Source: Oscillospiraceae bacterium
Lineage (GTDB): Bacteria; Bacillota; Clostridia; Oscillospirales; Oscillospiraceae
Direction of reading: 5' to 3'
Assembly (NCBI GenBank): GCA_021203045.1
Contig: JAJQBY010000049.1
Location: 1-58,806, forward strand
Length of the DNA stretch: 58,806 nucleotides
The notes below the pieces were generated by a model. It worked only from the letters and a program-made list of their open reading frames with translations. It did no database searches and had not been told where the DNA came from. Position numbers and translations under genes: made by a program. This document shows, one piece after another, positions 51,507 to 58,806 of the stretch. The stretch's first letter is position 1. Each line of letters opens with the position of its first letter.

Positions 51507-52019
51507 ATGGCGCTTCGCAATATACTACATGAGGGAGACGAGACACTGTCTAAGCACTGCCGTCCTGTGACAGATTTTAACGATCGTCTGCATCAGCTTT
51601 TGGACGACATGGAGGAGACTCTGAATGCTGCGGAAGGAGTTGGATTGGCTGCGCCCCAGGTGGGCGTCCTGCGCCGGGCTGTCCTGGTGCTGGAGACCAA
51701 TGTCCCGGAGGGCGAGCCGGAAAGGATCATCGAACTGATAAATCCTGAGATCATTGCCTCCGATGGTGAGCAGGAGGGGCCGGAGGGATGTCTGTCCGTG
51801 CCCGGCGTTTATGGATGGGTGCAGCGCCCCGATCACGTGCGGGTGAGAGCGCAGGATCGTTATGGAGAATTTTTTGAGGTAGAGGGCTATGGATTGACCG
51901 CCCGCGCCTTCTGCCATGAGGTGGACCATCTGGACGGACATATGTTCCTGGAGGTCAGCGATCATATCATGTCGGACGATGAGTTAGAGGCGTATTATGC
52001 CTCTGAGGACGGAAAATGA
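51507..52019 (+). CDS. def: Peptide deformylase
   Basis: Removes the formyl group from the N-terminus of new proteins. 170 residues with three family motifs: GVGLAAPQVG (residues about 45-54), EGCLSVPGVYG (metal Cys), and HEVDHLDGH (HExxH-type metal site). GAAAGGAATGAG lies before the ATG. It overlaps fmt by four bases (ATGA), so the two opposing formyl-methionine steps are co-translated. The 80-base gap before it holds a weak hairpin (GGATAT/ATATCC followed by T5). Confidence 0.97.
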   Translation: MALRNILHEGDETLSKHCRPVTDFNDRLHQLLDDMEETLNAAEGVGLAAPQVGVLRRAVLVLETNVPEGEPERIIELINPEIIASDGEQEGPEGCLSVPGVYGWVQRPDHVRVRAQDRYGEFFEVEGYGLTARAFCHEVDHLDGHMFLEVSDHIMSDDELEAYYASEDGK

Positions 52020-52933
52020 ACGTAGTTTTCATGGGAACGCCGGATTTTGCTGCCTGCTCCCTGCAAAAGCTGATCGACGAGAAATATTTTATCTCCGGCG
52101 TGTTCTGCCAGCCTGATAAGCCGAAAAATCGCGGACACAAGTTGGCGGCCTGCACCGTGAAGGAAACCGCTCTGGCCGCAGGGCTTGCCGTATACCAGCC
52201 GGAAAAGCTTAGGGATGGAGCCGCTCTTGCGATCTTAGAACAGCTTGCCCCTGATATCATTGTTGTGGTTGCCTATGGGCGAATTTTGCCGAACGATATG
52301 CTGACCCTGCCTAAATACGGCTGCATCAATGTCCACGGCTCCCTTCTGCCCGCCTATCGGGGCAGCGCCCCTATCCAGCGTGCCGTAATAAACGGCGATA
52401 AGATCACCGGTGTATCCACCATGTACCTCAGCGAGGGCATGGATGAAGGGGACGTTATTCTGACTCGGGAAACAGCGATCGGTGAAAAAGAGACCAGCGG
52501 CCAGCTTTTTGACCGGTTAGCCCCCATGGGAGCGGAGCTTTTGATAGAGACTCTCCGGGCTATAGAGGCTGGTACGGCTCCCCGTACGCCTCAGGACGGG
52601 AACTGCGCCACCTATGCGCCGCCGCTGTCTAAGGAGGAGTCGCCCATTGACTGGACGAAGGAGCCGTATATGGTGATGAAGCATATATACGGTATGCAGC
52701 CCTGGCCCTGCGCCACAGCGGAGTTAGGAGGCACGGTCTTTAAGATATTCGATGGAGAAAGAACAGGACGAAGCACCTCCAAGGCACCGGGAACCGTTGT
52801 CTCTGCCGGAAAAAAGGGCATAGAGGTGGCCTGCGGCGGGGGAGAGACCGTTCTTATCACCGAATTGCAGGCGCCGGGTGGAAAACGTATGGCGGCGGGG
52901 GCCTACCTTCTGGGGCACCCTATGGAGGTCTGA
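52016..52933 (+). CDS. fmt: Methionyl-tRNA formyltransferase
   Basis: Formylates initiator Met-tRNA using 10-formyl-tetrahydrofolate. 305 residues. MGTPDFAACSLQ at the start, the folate-site HGSLLPAYRGSAPIQRAVINGD (in parts; Asn-His-Asp catalytic set), GVSTMYLSEGMDEGD, and a C-terminal OB-like tRNA-binding part. Start ATG overlaps def. rsmB follows one base after its stop. The zinc protease gene often found between fmt and rsmB in Clostridia is absent. Confidence 0.97.
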   Translation: MNVVFMGTPDFAACSLQKLIDEKYFISGVFCQPDKPKNRGHKLAACTVKETALAAGLAVYQPEKLRDGAALAILEQLAPDIIVVVAYGRILPNDMLTLPKYGCINVHGSLLPAYRGSAPIQRAVINGDKITGVSTMYLSEGMDEGDVILTRETAIGEKETSGQLFDRLAPMGAELLIETLRAIEAGTAPRTPQDGNCATYAPPLSKEESPIDWTKEPYMVMKHIYGMQPWPCATAELGGTVFKIFDGERTGRSTSKAPGTVVSAGKKGIEVACGGGETVLITELQAPGGKRMAAGAYLLGHPMEV

Positions 52934-52934
52934 T

Positions 52935-54191
52935 ATGCCGCGCCGGGCTGCATTGGAAGCGCTGGAACGCTTTCGCCGAGATTCTGCCTGGAGCCGCCAG
53001 GTCATGAATACGCTCAATCAGAAATATGCCATGGACGGGAGAGACGGGGCATTGGCTGCGCGGCTGTTTTACGGCACGCTGCAAAACCTGCCTCTGCTGG
53101 ATTATTATCTGGATGCCTATGCCAAAGGAAAGCTGGAGCCGAAGGTGCGAGATATTCTTCGCCTGGGAGCCTATCAGATCCTGTTTATGGACAGAATACC
53201 GCCCAGTGCGGCGGTGAACGAGGCCGTCCGACAGTGCAAAAAATATACGCCTCGTGCCGCCGGGCTGATAAATGCCGTGCTGCGCCGCTTATCGGCGGAT
53301 AAGGAAAAAAATACCCTTCCGGCGCTGCCGGAGCGTGGAGGCACGGAATATCTGGCGGTAAAATACAGTCATCCCAGCTGGATGGTGGGGGAGCTTATTG
53401 CTCTGCGTGGCTATGACGGAGCGGAGGCTGTCCTCCGGGCGAATAATGAGCCGCCGCCCATCTATGTGCAGACGAATACCCTGAAAACAACGACGGAGGC
53501 ACTTGCGGCTCAGTTGGGGGCGGAGCCGTTCGGGGATATGCCCGGATGCTTGCTGCTGAAGCGGCAGGGGCGTATTGAGGAGAGCGAGCCCTTTTTGCAG
53601 GGCCTGTATTATGTGCAGGACCCTGCCGCCCACAGCGTTGTCCTGACCGCAGAGCTGGAGCCGGGCATGGCTGTGCTAGACGCCTGCGCTGCTCCCGGCG
53701 GAAAGAGCTTTGCTGCTGCCATCGCCATGGGAGACAGAGGTCAGGTGCTTGCTCAGGATATCAACAGCAAGAAGCTGGCGCTCGTTAAGGCAGGGGCGGA
53801 ACGCCTGGGACTGACCTCTGTCCGGTGCCAGCCGGGGGATGCAAGAGAAGCAGAGGGCGCTTTTGACGTAGTGCTGGCCGATCTGCCGTGCAGTGGGCTG
53901 GGCGTTATCCGGAAAAAGCCGGACATCCGATATCGGCCCAAGGAGGAGCTGGATGCGCTTCCCGACCTTCAGATGGAGCTGCTGGATGCGCTGGCCGGAG
54001 CGGTGAAGCCCGGCGGAAGGCTGATCTATTCCACCTGCACCTGGCGGGATAGGGAAAATCAGGCCGTATCGGAGGCCTTTCTGTCGGCCCATAAGGATTT
54101 CATAAAAAGCTATGAACGGGTCTACTGGCCCGATACAGACGGAACGGACGGGTTTTATATATGCCGGATGGAGCGAACAAGCTGGATATAA
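52935..54191 (+). CDS. rsmB: 16S rRNA (cytosine-967 C5) methyltransferase
   Basis: A 418-residue RsmB/Sun-type m5C methyltransferase acting on 16S rRNA. The N-terminal 140 residues are a NusB-like RNA-binding domain (RAALEALERFRRDSAWS, RLGAYQILFMDRIPPSAAVNEAV in parts). The SAM domain has LDACAAPGGKSFAAA (motif I), VLADLPCSGLGVIRKKPDIR (in parts; catalytic Cys in PCSGLG) and IYSTCTWRDRENQ (second Cys). ATG 52935 begins just after the fmt stop. It overlaps rlmN by 31 bases. Confidence 0.95.
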   Translation: MPRRAALEALERFRRDSAWSRQVMNTLNQKYAMDGRDGALAARLFYGTLQNLPLLDYYLDAYAKGKLEPKVRDILRLGAYQILFMDRIPPSAAVNEAVRQCKKYTPRAAGLINAVLRRLSADKEKNTLPALPERGGTEYLAVKYSHPSWMVGELIALRGYDGAEAVLRANNEPPPIYVQTNTLKTTTEALAAQLGAEPFGDMPGCLLLKRQGRIEESEPFLQGLYYVQDPAAHSVVLTAELEPGMAVLDACAAPGGKSFAAAIAMGDRGQVLAQDINSKKLALVKAGAERLGLTSVRCQPGDAREAEGAFDVVLADLPCSGLGVIRKKPDIRYRPKEELDALPDLQMELLDALAGAVKPGGRLIYSTCTWRDRENQAVSEAFLSAHKDFIKSYERVYWPDTDGTDGFYICRMERTSWI

Positions 54192-55204
54192 AATCTATGC
54201 TTCCCCAGGAGCTGGAGGCAGAGCTTAAAGAGCTTGGCCTGCCCTCCTGGCGGTCAAAGCAGGTGTTCCGCTGGCTGGGGCGGGGCGTCACCTCCTTTGA
54301 GGAAATGACCGACCAGCCCAAGGCGCTTAGAGCAAAGCTGGACGAGCGGTACTATATCCCCAGCCTGACGGTCCTGCAAAAGCAGATATCCGCTCAGGAC
54401 GGGACAGAAAAGCTCCTGTGGCGTCTGCCGGATGGGGAAAGCGTGGAGACCGTATTCATGCGCTATAAGCACGGTAACACCGTCTGCATATCCTCACAGG
54501 TGGGATGCCGGATGGGCTGCGCCTTTTGCGCCAGCACCATCGGCGGGAAAATACGAGACCTGTCCGCCTCTGAAATGCTGGACGAGGTACTGCGCACCGG
54601 TCTGGAATGCGGACCAGTCTCCAACATCGTCCTTATGGGCATAGGGGAGCCGCTGGACAATTTTGACAATGTCCTCCGCTTCCTTCGGCTGGTGAATGAT
54701 CCGGATGGCGCCAATATCGGCATGCGGCATATCTCTCTTTCTACCTGCGGATTGATAGAAGGAATTGACAAACTGGCCGCTCTTAATTTACAATTGACCT
54801 TGTCCGTATCCCTCCACGGACCGGACGACCAGACTCGCTCCCGCCTGATGCCGGTGAACCGGCAGTACGGAGTAGACGCACTGTTTGATGCGTGCCATCG
54901 GTATTTCCGGCAGACCGGGCGGCGGATCTCCTTTGAATACGCTATGGTGCGGGATGTGAACGACACCCCCTATCATGCCAGGCTCCTGGCAAAGCGGCTG
55001 CGCGGCACGGGGGCCCATGTAAATCTTATCCGACTGAATTATGTTTCTGAGCGCGATCTGGCTCCCTCTTAGGAGGAGACCGTTCGTGCATTCGCAAAGG
55101 AGCTGGCGGACAGCGGCGTCACTGTGACGGTCCGACGCCGGCTCGGACGAGATATCGATGCTGCCTGTGGACAGCTTCGCCGCGGACAAATGAGGCACCT
55201 ATGA
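54161..55204 (+). pseudogene. rlmN: 23S rRNA (adenine-2503 C2) methyltransferase interrupted by an in-frame amber codon
   Basis: A radical-SAM enzyme that methylates A2503 of 23S rRNA and A37 of some tRNAs. The radical SAM cysteines are in CRMGCAFCAST, with GIGEPLDNFDNV and LTLSVSLHG. The frame is normal until codon 304, where TAG (55070-55072) replaces a residue at a variable site after SERDLAPS. Reading through it, the same frame continues for 43 codons with RRRLGRDIDAACGQL and ends TGA at 55204, immediately before the stp start. The essential C-terminal Cys of the AACGQL motif (codon 336) lies after the TAG. Alignment to the Bacillus protein from memory needs no gap. Options are a recent nonsense mutation, a sequencing error, or read-through. 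If the TAG is used as stop, the product (303 residues) should be inactive. Confidence 0.85.
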
Positions 55205-55948
55205 ATGTTTAATGTTTTTGGATTGAGTGACAAGGGCCGGTACCGGGCCGAAAATCAAGATTCCTTCGATGTCTGCGCCGTCGCCGGCGGGCTTATGGCC
55301 GTGGTCTGCGACGGCATGGGCGGGGCAGCTGCCGGGCTGATGGCCAGCGATATGGCACGGGCCAGGTTCATGGCCTTTGCCAAGGGGGCCCTGGAGGCGC
55401 CAGATGGAACAGATACGGCGGATATCCTTCGTCAGGCTACGGATGCGGCCAACCGAAAAATATACAGCTTCGCCGCTCATTCTGAGGAATATACCGGCAT
55501 GGGGACCACACTGGTGGGCGGCTATTTGAAGGACGATACAGCAGTCTTCGTGAACGTGGGAGACAGCCGGGCTTATCGTATCGCAAAGGATGGCATTGTT
55601 CAAATCACAAAGGATCATTCTCTTGTTCAAATGATGGTGGACAGCGGGCAGATCACACCTGACCAGGGGCGGCATCATCCGCGGCGGAATATCATCACTC
55701 GGGCAGTGGGAAGCGAACGATTTGTTACCAGTGATATCTTCACATTTCCGATTCGCCCGGGGGACAGCTTCCTCATTTGTTCAGACGGACTGACGAACGC
55801 CATGGAGGATGCGGAGCTGCACCGGCTTATCCTGGCAGCAGGAGATGCGCAGACAGCCTGCTGTGCCCTGGTGAACGAGGCGGTAGATAACGGTGCCAGA
55901 GATAACGTGACTGCCATTGTGATTTTCGAAAGGAAGGGGGACGCTTGA
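55205..55948 (+). CDS. stp: PP2C-type serine/threonine phosphatase (Stp/PrpC)
   Basis: A 247-residue PPM-family phosphatase that reverses the action of the partner PASTA kinase. Metal-binding Asp residues are in ENQDSFDV (written with R before as RAENQDSF), VVCDGMGGAAAG, and LICSDGLTNAME and ARDNVTAIV toward the end. The start abuts the TGA of the full rlmN frame, and prkC begins one base after its stop, so kinase and phosphatase are coupled. Cytoplasmic. Confidence 0.95.
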   Translation: MFNVFGLSDKGRYRAENQDSFDVCAVAGGLMAVVCDGMGGAAAGLMASDMARARFMAFAKGALEAPDGTDTADILRQATDAANRKIYSFAAHSEEYTGMGTTLVGGYLKDDTAVFVNVGDSRAYRIAKDGIVQITKDHSLVQMMVDSGQITPDQGRHHPRRNIITRAVGSERFVTSDIFTFPIRPGDSFLICSDGLTNAMEDAELHRLILAAGDAQTACCALVNEAVDNGARDNVTAIVIFERKGDA

Positions 55949-55949
55949 T

Positions 55950-57785
55950 ATGGAAAACAAAGTGAGCTGGCGTCTTGGTAAGACGCTTGACGGTCGGTAT
56001 GAGATGCTCTCTGTGCTTGGTATCGGCGGTATGGCCGTTGTATATAAAGCATTTGACCATAAGCTGAAGCGGAATGTGGCCATCAAGGTCCTGCGCGATG
56101 ATGTGGCTATGGATGTAGATTCACGCCGTCGGTTCCGCACGGAATATCAAGCGGTCGGAATGCTGAGCCACCCTAATATCCGGGCGGTGTATGACGTAGT
56201 ATCCTCCGGAGATACGGAATATATCGTGATGGAATATGTAGACGGCATCAACCTGAAGCAGTATCTGAAAAAGAAGGGCGCTTTGTCCTGGCGCGAAACG
56301 TTGCATTTTTCCACACAAATCGCCAAGGCGCTGAGTCATGCTCATAGCAAGGGTATCATTCATATGGACATCAAGCCGCAGAACATCATCCTGCCCAAGG
56401 ACGGAACGGCGAAGGTGGCCGATTTTGGCATAGCCCAGCTGGAGGAATCCGAGCAGGGCGACTCCGGAGAGGAGGCAGTGGGGAGCATTCACTATATCTC
56501 CCCGGAGCAGGCGAGGGGCGAGACCGTGGACGCCCGGTCAGATATATATTCTCTGGGCGTGGTCATGTATGAAATGCTGACGGGCCAGCTTCCTTTTGAT
56601 GGGGAAACCGTGGGCGAGGTGGCGCTGAAGCATTTCACGGTTATTCCGGATGCTCCTACGGCCATCAACCCGGATATCCCGCCTGAGCTGGAGGAAATAA
56701 CGCTGAAGGCCATGCAGCCGGATCCCAACGATCGCTACCGCACGGCGGACGAGATGCTGGCTGACCTGGAGGATTTTCGCAAGGGCCAGACAGCGGCTGT
56801 AGGTAAGGAGGTAAGACAGGCTTTGGCAGAAAATACGCCCCCTAAGCGGGATGAGGTACATGTTATTTCCCGCAATGTACCGCGCATCAGCACGGCCGGG
56901 GAGCTTTCCAAGGAGGGCTATACCCGTCGCAGAGCCAGGGAGCGGCGCATCAGCAACCTGCTTGGCCTTGGCCTGGTATTGGTGTTTGCGCTGGGATTGT
57001 TCGGTTTCGTCTGGAGCTACTGGCTTGGGGACATTTTCAGCGATGCAGAGCGCACGGATGTACCGAATTTCGTGGGGTCTGTAGCTGAGAATATCACCAG
57101 TGATGAGGCCATGACCAGTCTGTTCAACTTTACCGTCGTATATAAGGCGGACACAGTGTATGAGGAGGGCGTCATCACCGCGCAGGACCCGGCGGCCGGT
57201 ACCAGCCGTATGATCGTGTCTGAGGGCATTGACGTGCAGCTTACCGTCAGCTCTGGTATTCAGCTTGTGGAGGTACCGGATTTGATCAACCACCCCTATA
57301 CGGAGGCGCAGGTCCAGCTGCAAACGCTGGGACTGAATGTGGAGATCATCCTGGAAGAATCGAGCTCCATCACGGAAAACTATGTTATCAGTACAGACCC
57401 GGTCTCAGGAACATCTATCGCCAGCGGCGAAACAGTTACCCTGACTGTCAGCGCCGGGCCGTCTGTCTCCTACGCTACGGTGCCTGATCTTGTAGGCATG
57501 ACAAAAACGGAGGCCCTGCTGGCCCTTCAGCAGGAGGGGCTTGTCTGCTCTGAGTCCGATATTACCTATGTCACCTCAAGTGCCAGTGAATCGGGTCTTG
57601 TTATCTGGCAGAATTACACCAGCGGCACTCAGGTCGTCAGCGGCACTGCCGTATATATCCAGATCGGTACCGGTCCCAGTGCGACCGCTACTCCCACGCC
57701 CACAGAGACCCCCGCCGTCGTCACAGATGAGACAGAGAACACAGACGATGCGCCGGAAACTGTTGAGGGAGAGGGAACGGAGTGA
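55950..57785 (+). CDS. prkC: PASTA-domain Ser/Thr protein kinase with a non-RD catalytic loop
   Basis: A 611-residue transmembrane kinase of the PrkC/Stk family that responds to peptidoglycan fragments and tunes wall growth, sporulation or germination. Kinase domain residues about 17-275: LGIGGMAVVYKAFD (Gly loop), VAIKVL (Lys), catalytic loop HMDIKPQNIIL, VADFGIAQ (DFG) and GSIHYISPEQ. The usual HRD is HMD with Met139, so it is a non-RD kinase. One membrane helix lies at about 336-356, then three PASTA domains (about 367-435, 437-503, 505-575), and a Thr/Pro-rich tail. It is coupled to stp upstream and to rsgA downstream. Confidence 0.94.
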   Translation: MENKVSWRLGKTLDGRYEMLSVLGIGGMAVVYKAFDHKLKRNVAIKVLRDDVAMDVDSRRRFRTEYQAVGMLSHPNIRAVYDVVSSGDTEYIVMEYVDGINLKQYLKKKGALSWRETLHFSTQIAKALSHAHSKGIIHMDIKPQNIILPKDGTAKVADFGIAQLEESEQGDSGEEAVGSIHYISPEQARGETVDARSDIYSLGVVMYEMLTGQLPFDGETVGEVALKHFTVIPDAPTAINPDIPPELEEITLKAMQPDPNDRYRTADEMLADLEDFRKGQTAAVGKEVRQALAENTPPKRDEVHVISRNVPRISTAGELSKEGYTRRRARERRISNLLGLGLVLVFALGLFGFVWSYWLGDIFSDAERTDVPNFVGSVAENITSDEAMTSLFNFTVVYKADTVYEEGVITAQDPAAGTSRMIVSEGIDVQLTVSSGIQLVEVPDLINHPYTEAQVQLQTLGLNVEIILEESSSITENYVISTDPVSGTSIASGETVTLTVSAGPSVSYATVPDLVGMTKTEALLALQQEGLVCSESDITYVTSSASESGLVIWQNYTSGTQVVSGTAVYIQIGTGPSATATPTPTETPAVVTDETENTDDAPETVEGEGTE

Positions 57786-57789
57786 ACGG

Positions 57790-58728
57790 GTGAACAAGGA
57801 GGGGACGATCATAAAGGCCCTTAGCGGGTTCTATTACGTTCGCTGTGAGGACAGGATCGTGGAATGCCGGGCCAAGGGCCGATTCCGCAAGGAGGGCATC
57901 ACGCCCTTGGTCGGTGATTGCGTTCTTATAGAGGAAGGCGGGGATGGCAGCGGCACGGTAAGCCAGATTCTGCCCCGAAAAAATGCCTTCACCCGTCCGG
58001 CGGTAGCGAATGTGGACTGCCTTGTTATGCTCATCTCTGCCGCTTTGCCGGTGACTGATCCATATCTGGCGGATCGAGTAACGGTGCGGTGTGAGAAAAA
58101 TAACTGTGGCGTTATATTGGTCATCAATAAGTGTGATTTGGAGCCGGGGGACGGGTTGTATGAGATATGTTCGACGACGGGCTATCCCTTGTTTCGGGTC
58201 AGCGCCGCTACCGGTCAGGGTATAGGAACGCTGAAGGCTGCTCTGGCAGGAAAAATATGCTGCTTTACAGGCAACTCTGGCGTTGGGAAAAGCAGTCTGA
58301 TCAATGCCATAGCGCCCGGATTTCAAATCCCTACCGGGACCGTCAGCGAAAAGCTCGGCCGCGGCCGGCATACTACCCGCCATGTGGAGCTGTTCGATCT
58401 GGGCTGCGGAACGCTTCTGTGCGATACTCCGGGCTTTGCTTCTTTTGGAGATGAGACAGAGGAACCTATTACCACAGAGGAGCTGCCGCTGCTGTTCCCG
58501 GAGTTTGAGACGCTGCGAAGCGGTTGCCGATTCGATGATTGTACCCATCGGACAGAGCCGGGCTGCGCCGTACGCGAAGCGGCAGAGATGAGGCAGATTC
58601 ATCCCAGCCGCTATAGCTCCTATCTGCGGATGTATGAGGAAGCCAGCCGCATTAAGCCCTGGGAGCTGGAAGGCAAAAAGGCTGACCGAAAAAATAATAA
58701 AGGAACCAAGAATGCCTCGCATCCATAG
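57790..58728 (+). CDS. rsgA: Ribosome small-subunit-dependent GTPase A
   Basis: A 312-residue circularly permuted GTPase that checks late 30S maturation. The OB fold is at the N-terminus (GFYYVRCEDRIVECRAKG in parts). GTPase motifs in permuted order: NKCDL (G4), then SAATGQ (G5), GNSGVGKSSLINA (G1), DTPGF (G3). The C-terminal zinc site is CRFDDCTHRTEPGCAV. I start at GTG 57790, in frame and with GGAG eight bases upstream, just after the prkC stop; the longer open frame back to 57541 lies inside prkC. The 3' end overlaps the terminator. Confidence 0.95.
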   Translation: MNKEGTIIKALSGFYYVRCEDRIVECRAKGRFRKEGITPLVGDCVLIEEGGDGSGTVSQILPRKNAFTRPAVANVDCLVMLISAALPVTDPYLADRVTVRCEKNNCGVILVINKCDLEPGDGLYEICSTTGYPLFRVSAATGQGIGTLKAALAGKICCFTGNSGVGKSSLINAIAPGFQIPTGTVSEKLGRGRHTTRHVELFDLGCGTLLCDTPGFASFGDETEEPITTEELPLLFPEFETLRSGCRFDDCTHRTEPGCAVREAAEMRQIHPSRYSSYLRMYEEASRIKPWELEGKKADRKNNKGTKNASHP

Positions 58729-58750
58729 AATACGGATGGGAGGCGTTTTT
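58714..58750 (+). terminator. Terminator ending the yicC-rsgA run
   Basis: GCCTCGCATCC (58714-58724) pairs with GGATGGGAGGC (58734-58744, one mismatch), followed by GTTTTT. The 5' arm lies in the last rsgA codons. The remaining bases to 58806 hold no complete gene. Confidence 0.82.
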
Positions 58751-58806
58751 ATGCGGGTGAATATACAATGTAAGTGCAACAGTCAAAAAGACGAAAAAGA
58801 ATGACT

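Noticed and set aside
8442-58728. Reassignment of UAG to glutamine, suggested by TAG at likely Gln positions in rlmN and in the IS remnants
   Set aside because: Several intact genes end in TAG at the expected family length (the ferredoxin-like gene at 8444, the acidic membrane protein at 31864, ispD at 40217, rsgA at 58728, and hxlR). UAG is a working stop; single C-to-T changes explain the rest.

Overview
The window looks like a chromosomal segment of a GC-rich, spore-forming, low-oxygen gut Firmicute, most likely a Clostridia member of the Oscillospirales. The reasons are YerC, RemA, SpoVAC, CdaA/CdaR and PASTA-kinase genes, the yicC-remA-gmk-rpoZ-priA-def-fmt-rsmB-rlmN-stp-prkC-rsgA gene order, consensus TTGACA/TATAAT promoters and strong SD sequences. 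The species assignment is inference.

Layout. 0-1.05 kb: yerC and a six-gene tRNA operon (Val, Asp, Gly, Phe, Cys, Gly) between a perfect promoter and a strong terminator. 1.2-3.5 kb: a secreted beta-helix-like protein. 3.6-6.35 kb: proline synthesis genes proB-proA plus a small unknown gene. 6.4-10.05 kb: an accessory block with a divergent HxlR regulator/flavodoxin pair (with a duplicated palindromic operator-promoter), an FMN-split-barrel/ferredoxin protein, a zinc macrodomain ADP-ribose hydrolase and a class M sirtuin (SirTM). 10.05-13.23 kb: a broken C45 acyltransferase and two degenerate IS3-like elements. 13.3-22.9 kb: a secreted subtype-B-like tannase and a 2152-residue cell-wall protein made of four repeated beta-helix modules.

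23-31.9 kb: mixed housekeeping and unknown genes, including a membrane protein of unknown function, queT under a candidate preQ1-III riboswitch, an orphan spoVAC, an alpha/beta hydrolase, a SLOG protein, a lipoprotein, a butanediol-type dehydrogenase, cdsA, an SDR and an acidic membrane protein. A second, differently deleted copy of the IS found at 12 kb follows. 32.9-39.4 kb: transport and cofactor genes: putP, an AGCS symporter under a glycine riboswitch and terminator, a divergent CoaX-like protein, a cupin and a SpoVB-like flippase. 39.5-42.1 kb: ispD-ispF and a DUF3343/class V aminotransferase pair.

42.2-46.8 kb: the c-di-AMP pair cdaA-cdaR, tightly coupled to an RseC-like protein, a DUF5685 protein, a J-domain protein and a membrane protein. 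46.8-58.75 kb: yicC-remA-gmk-rpoZ-priA-def-fmt-rsmB-rlmN-stp-prkC-rsgA, covering RNA turnover, nucleotide supply, replication restart, N-terminal formyl processing, rRNA methylation, Ser/Thr phosphosignalling and 30S assembly. In this cluster rlmN carries an in-frame amber codon that removes its essential C-terminal cysteine, and the PASTA kinase has HMD instead of HRD.

The most system-like novelty is the 6.4-10.05 kb redox/ADP-ribosylation block. It has a macrodomain-SirTM pair, but the lipoyl carrier and lipoate ligase usually found with such pairs are replaced by two flavin proteins.
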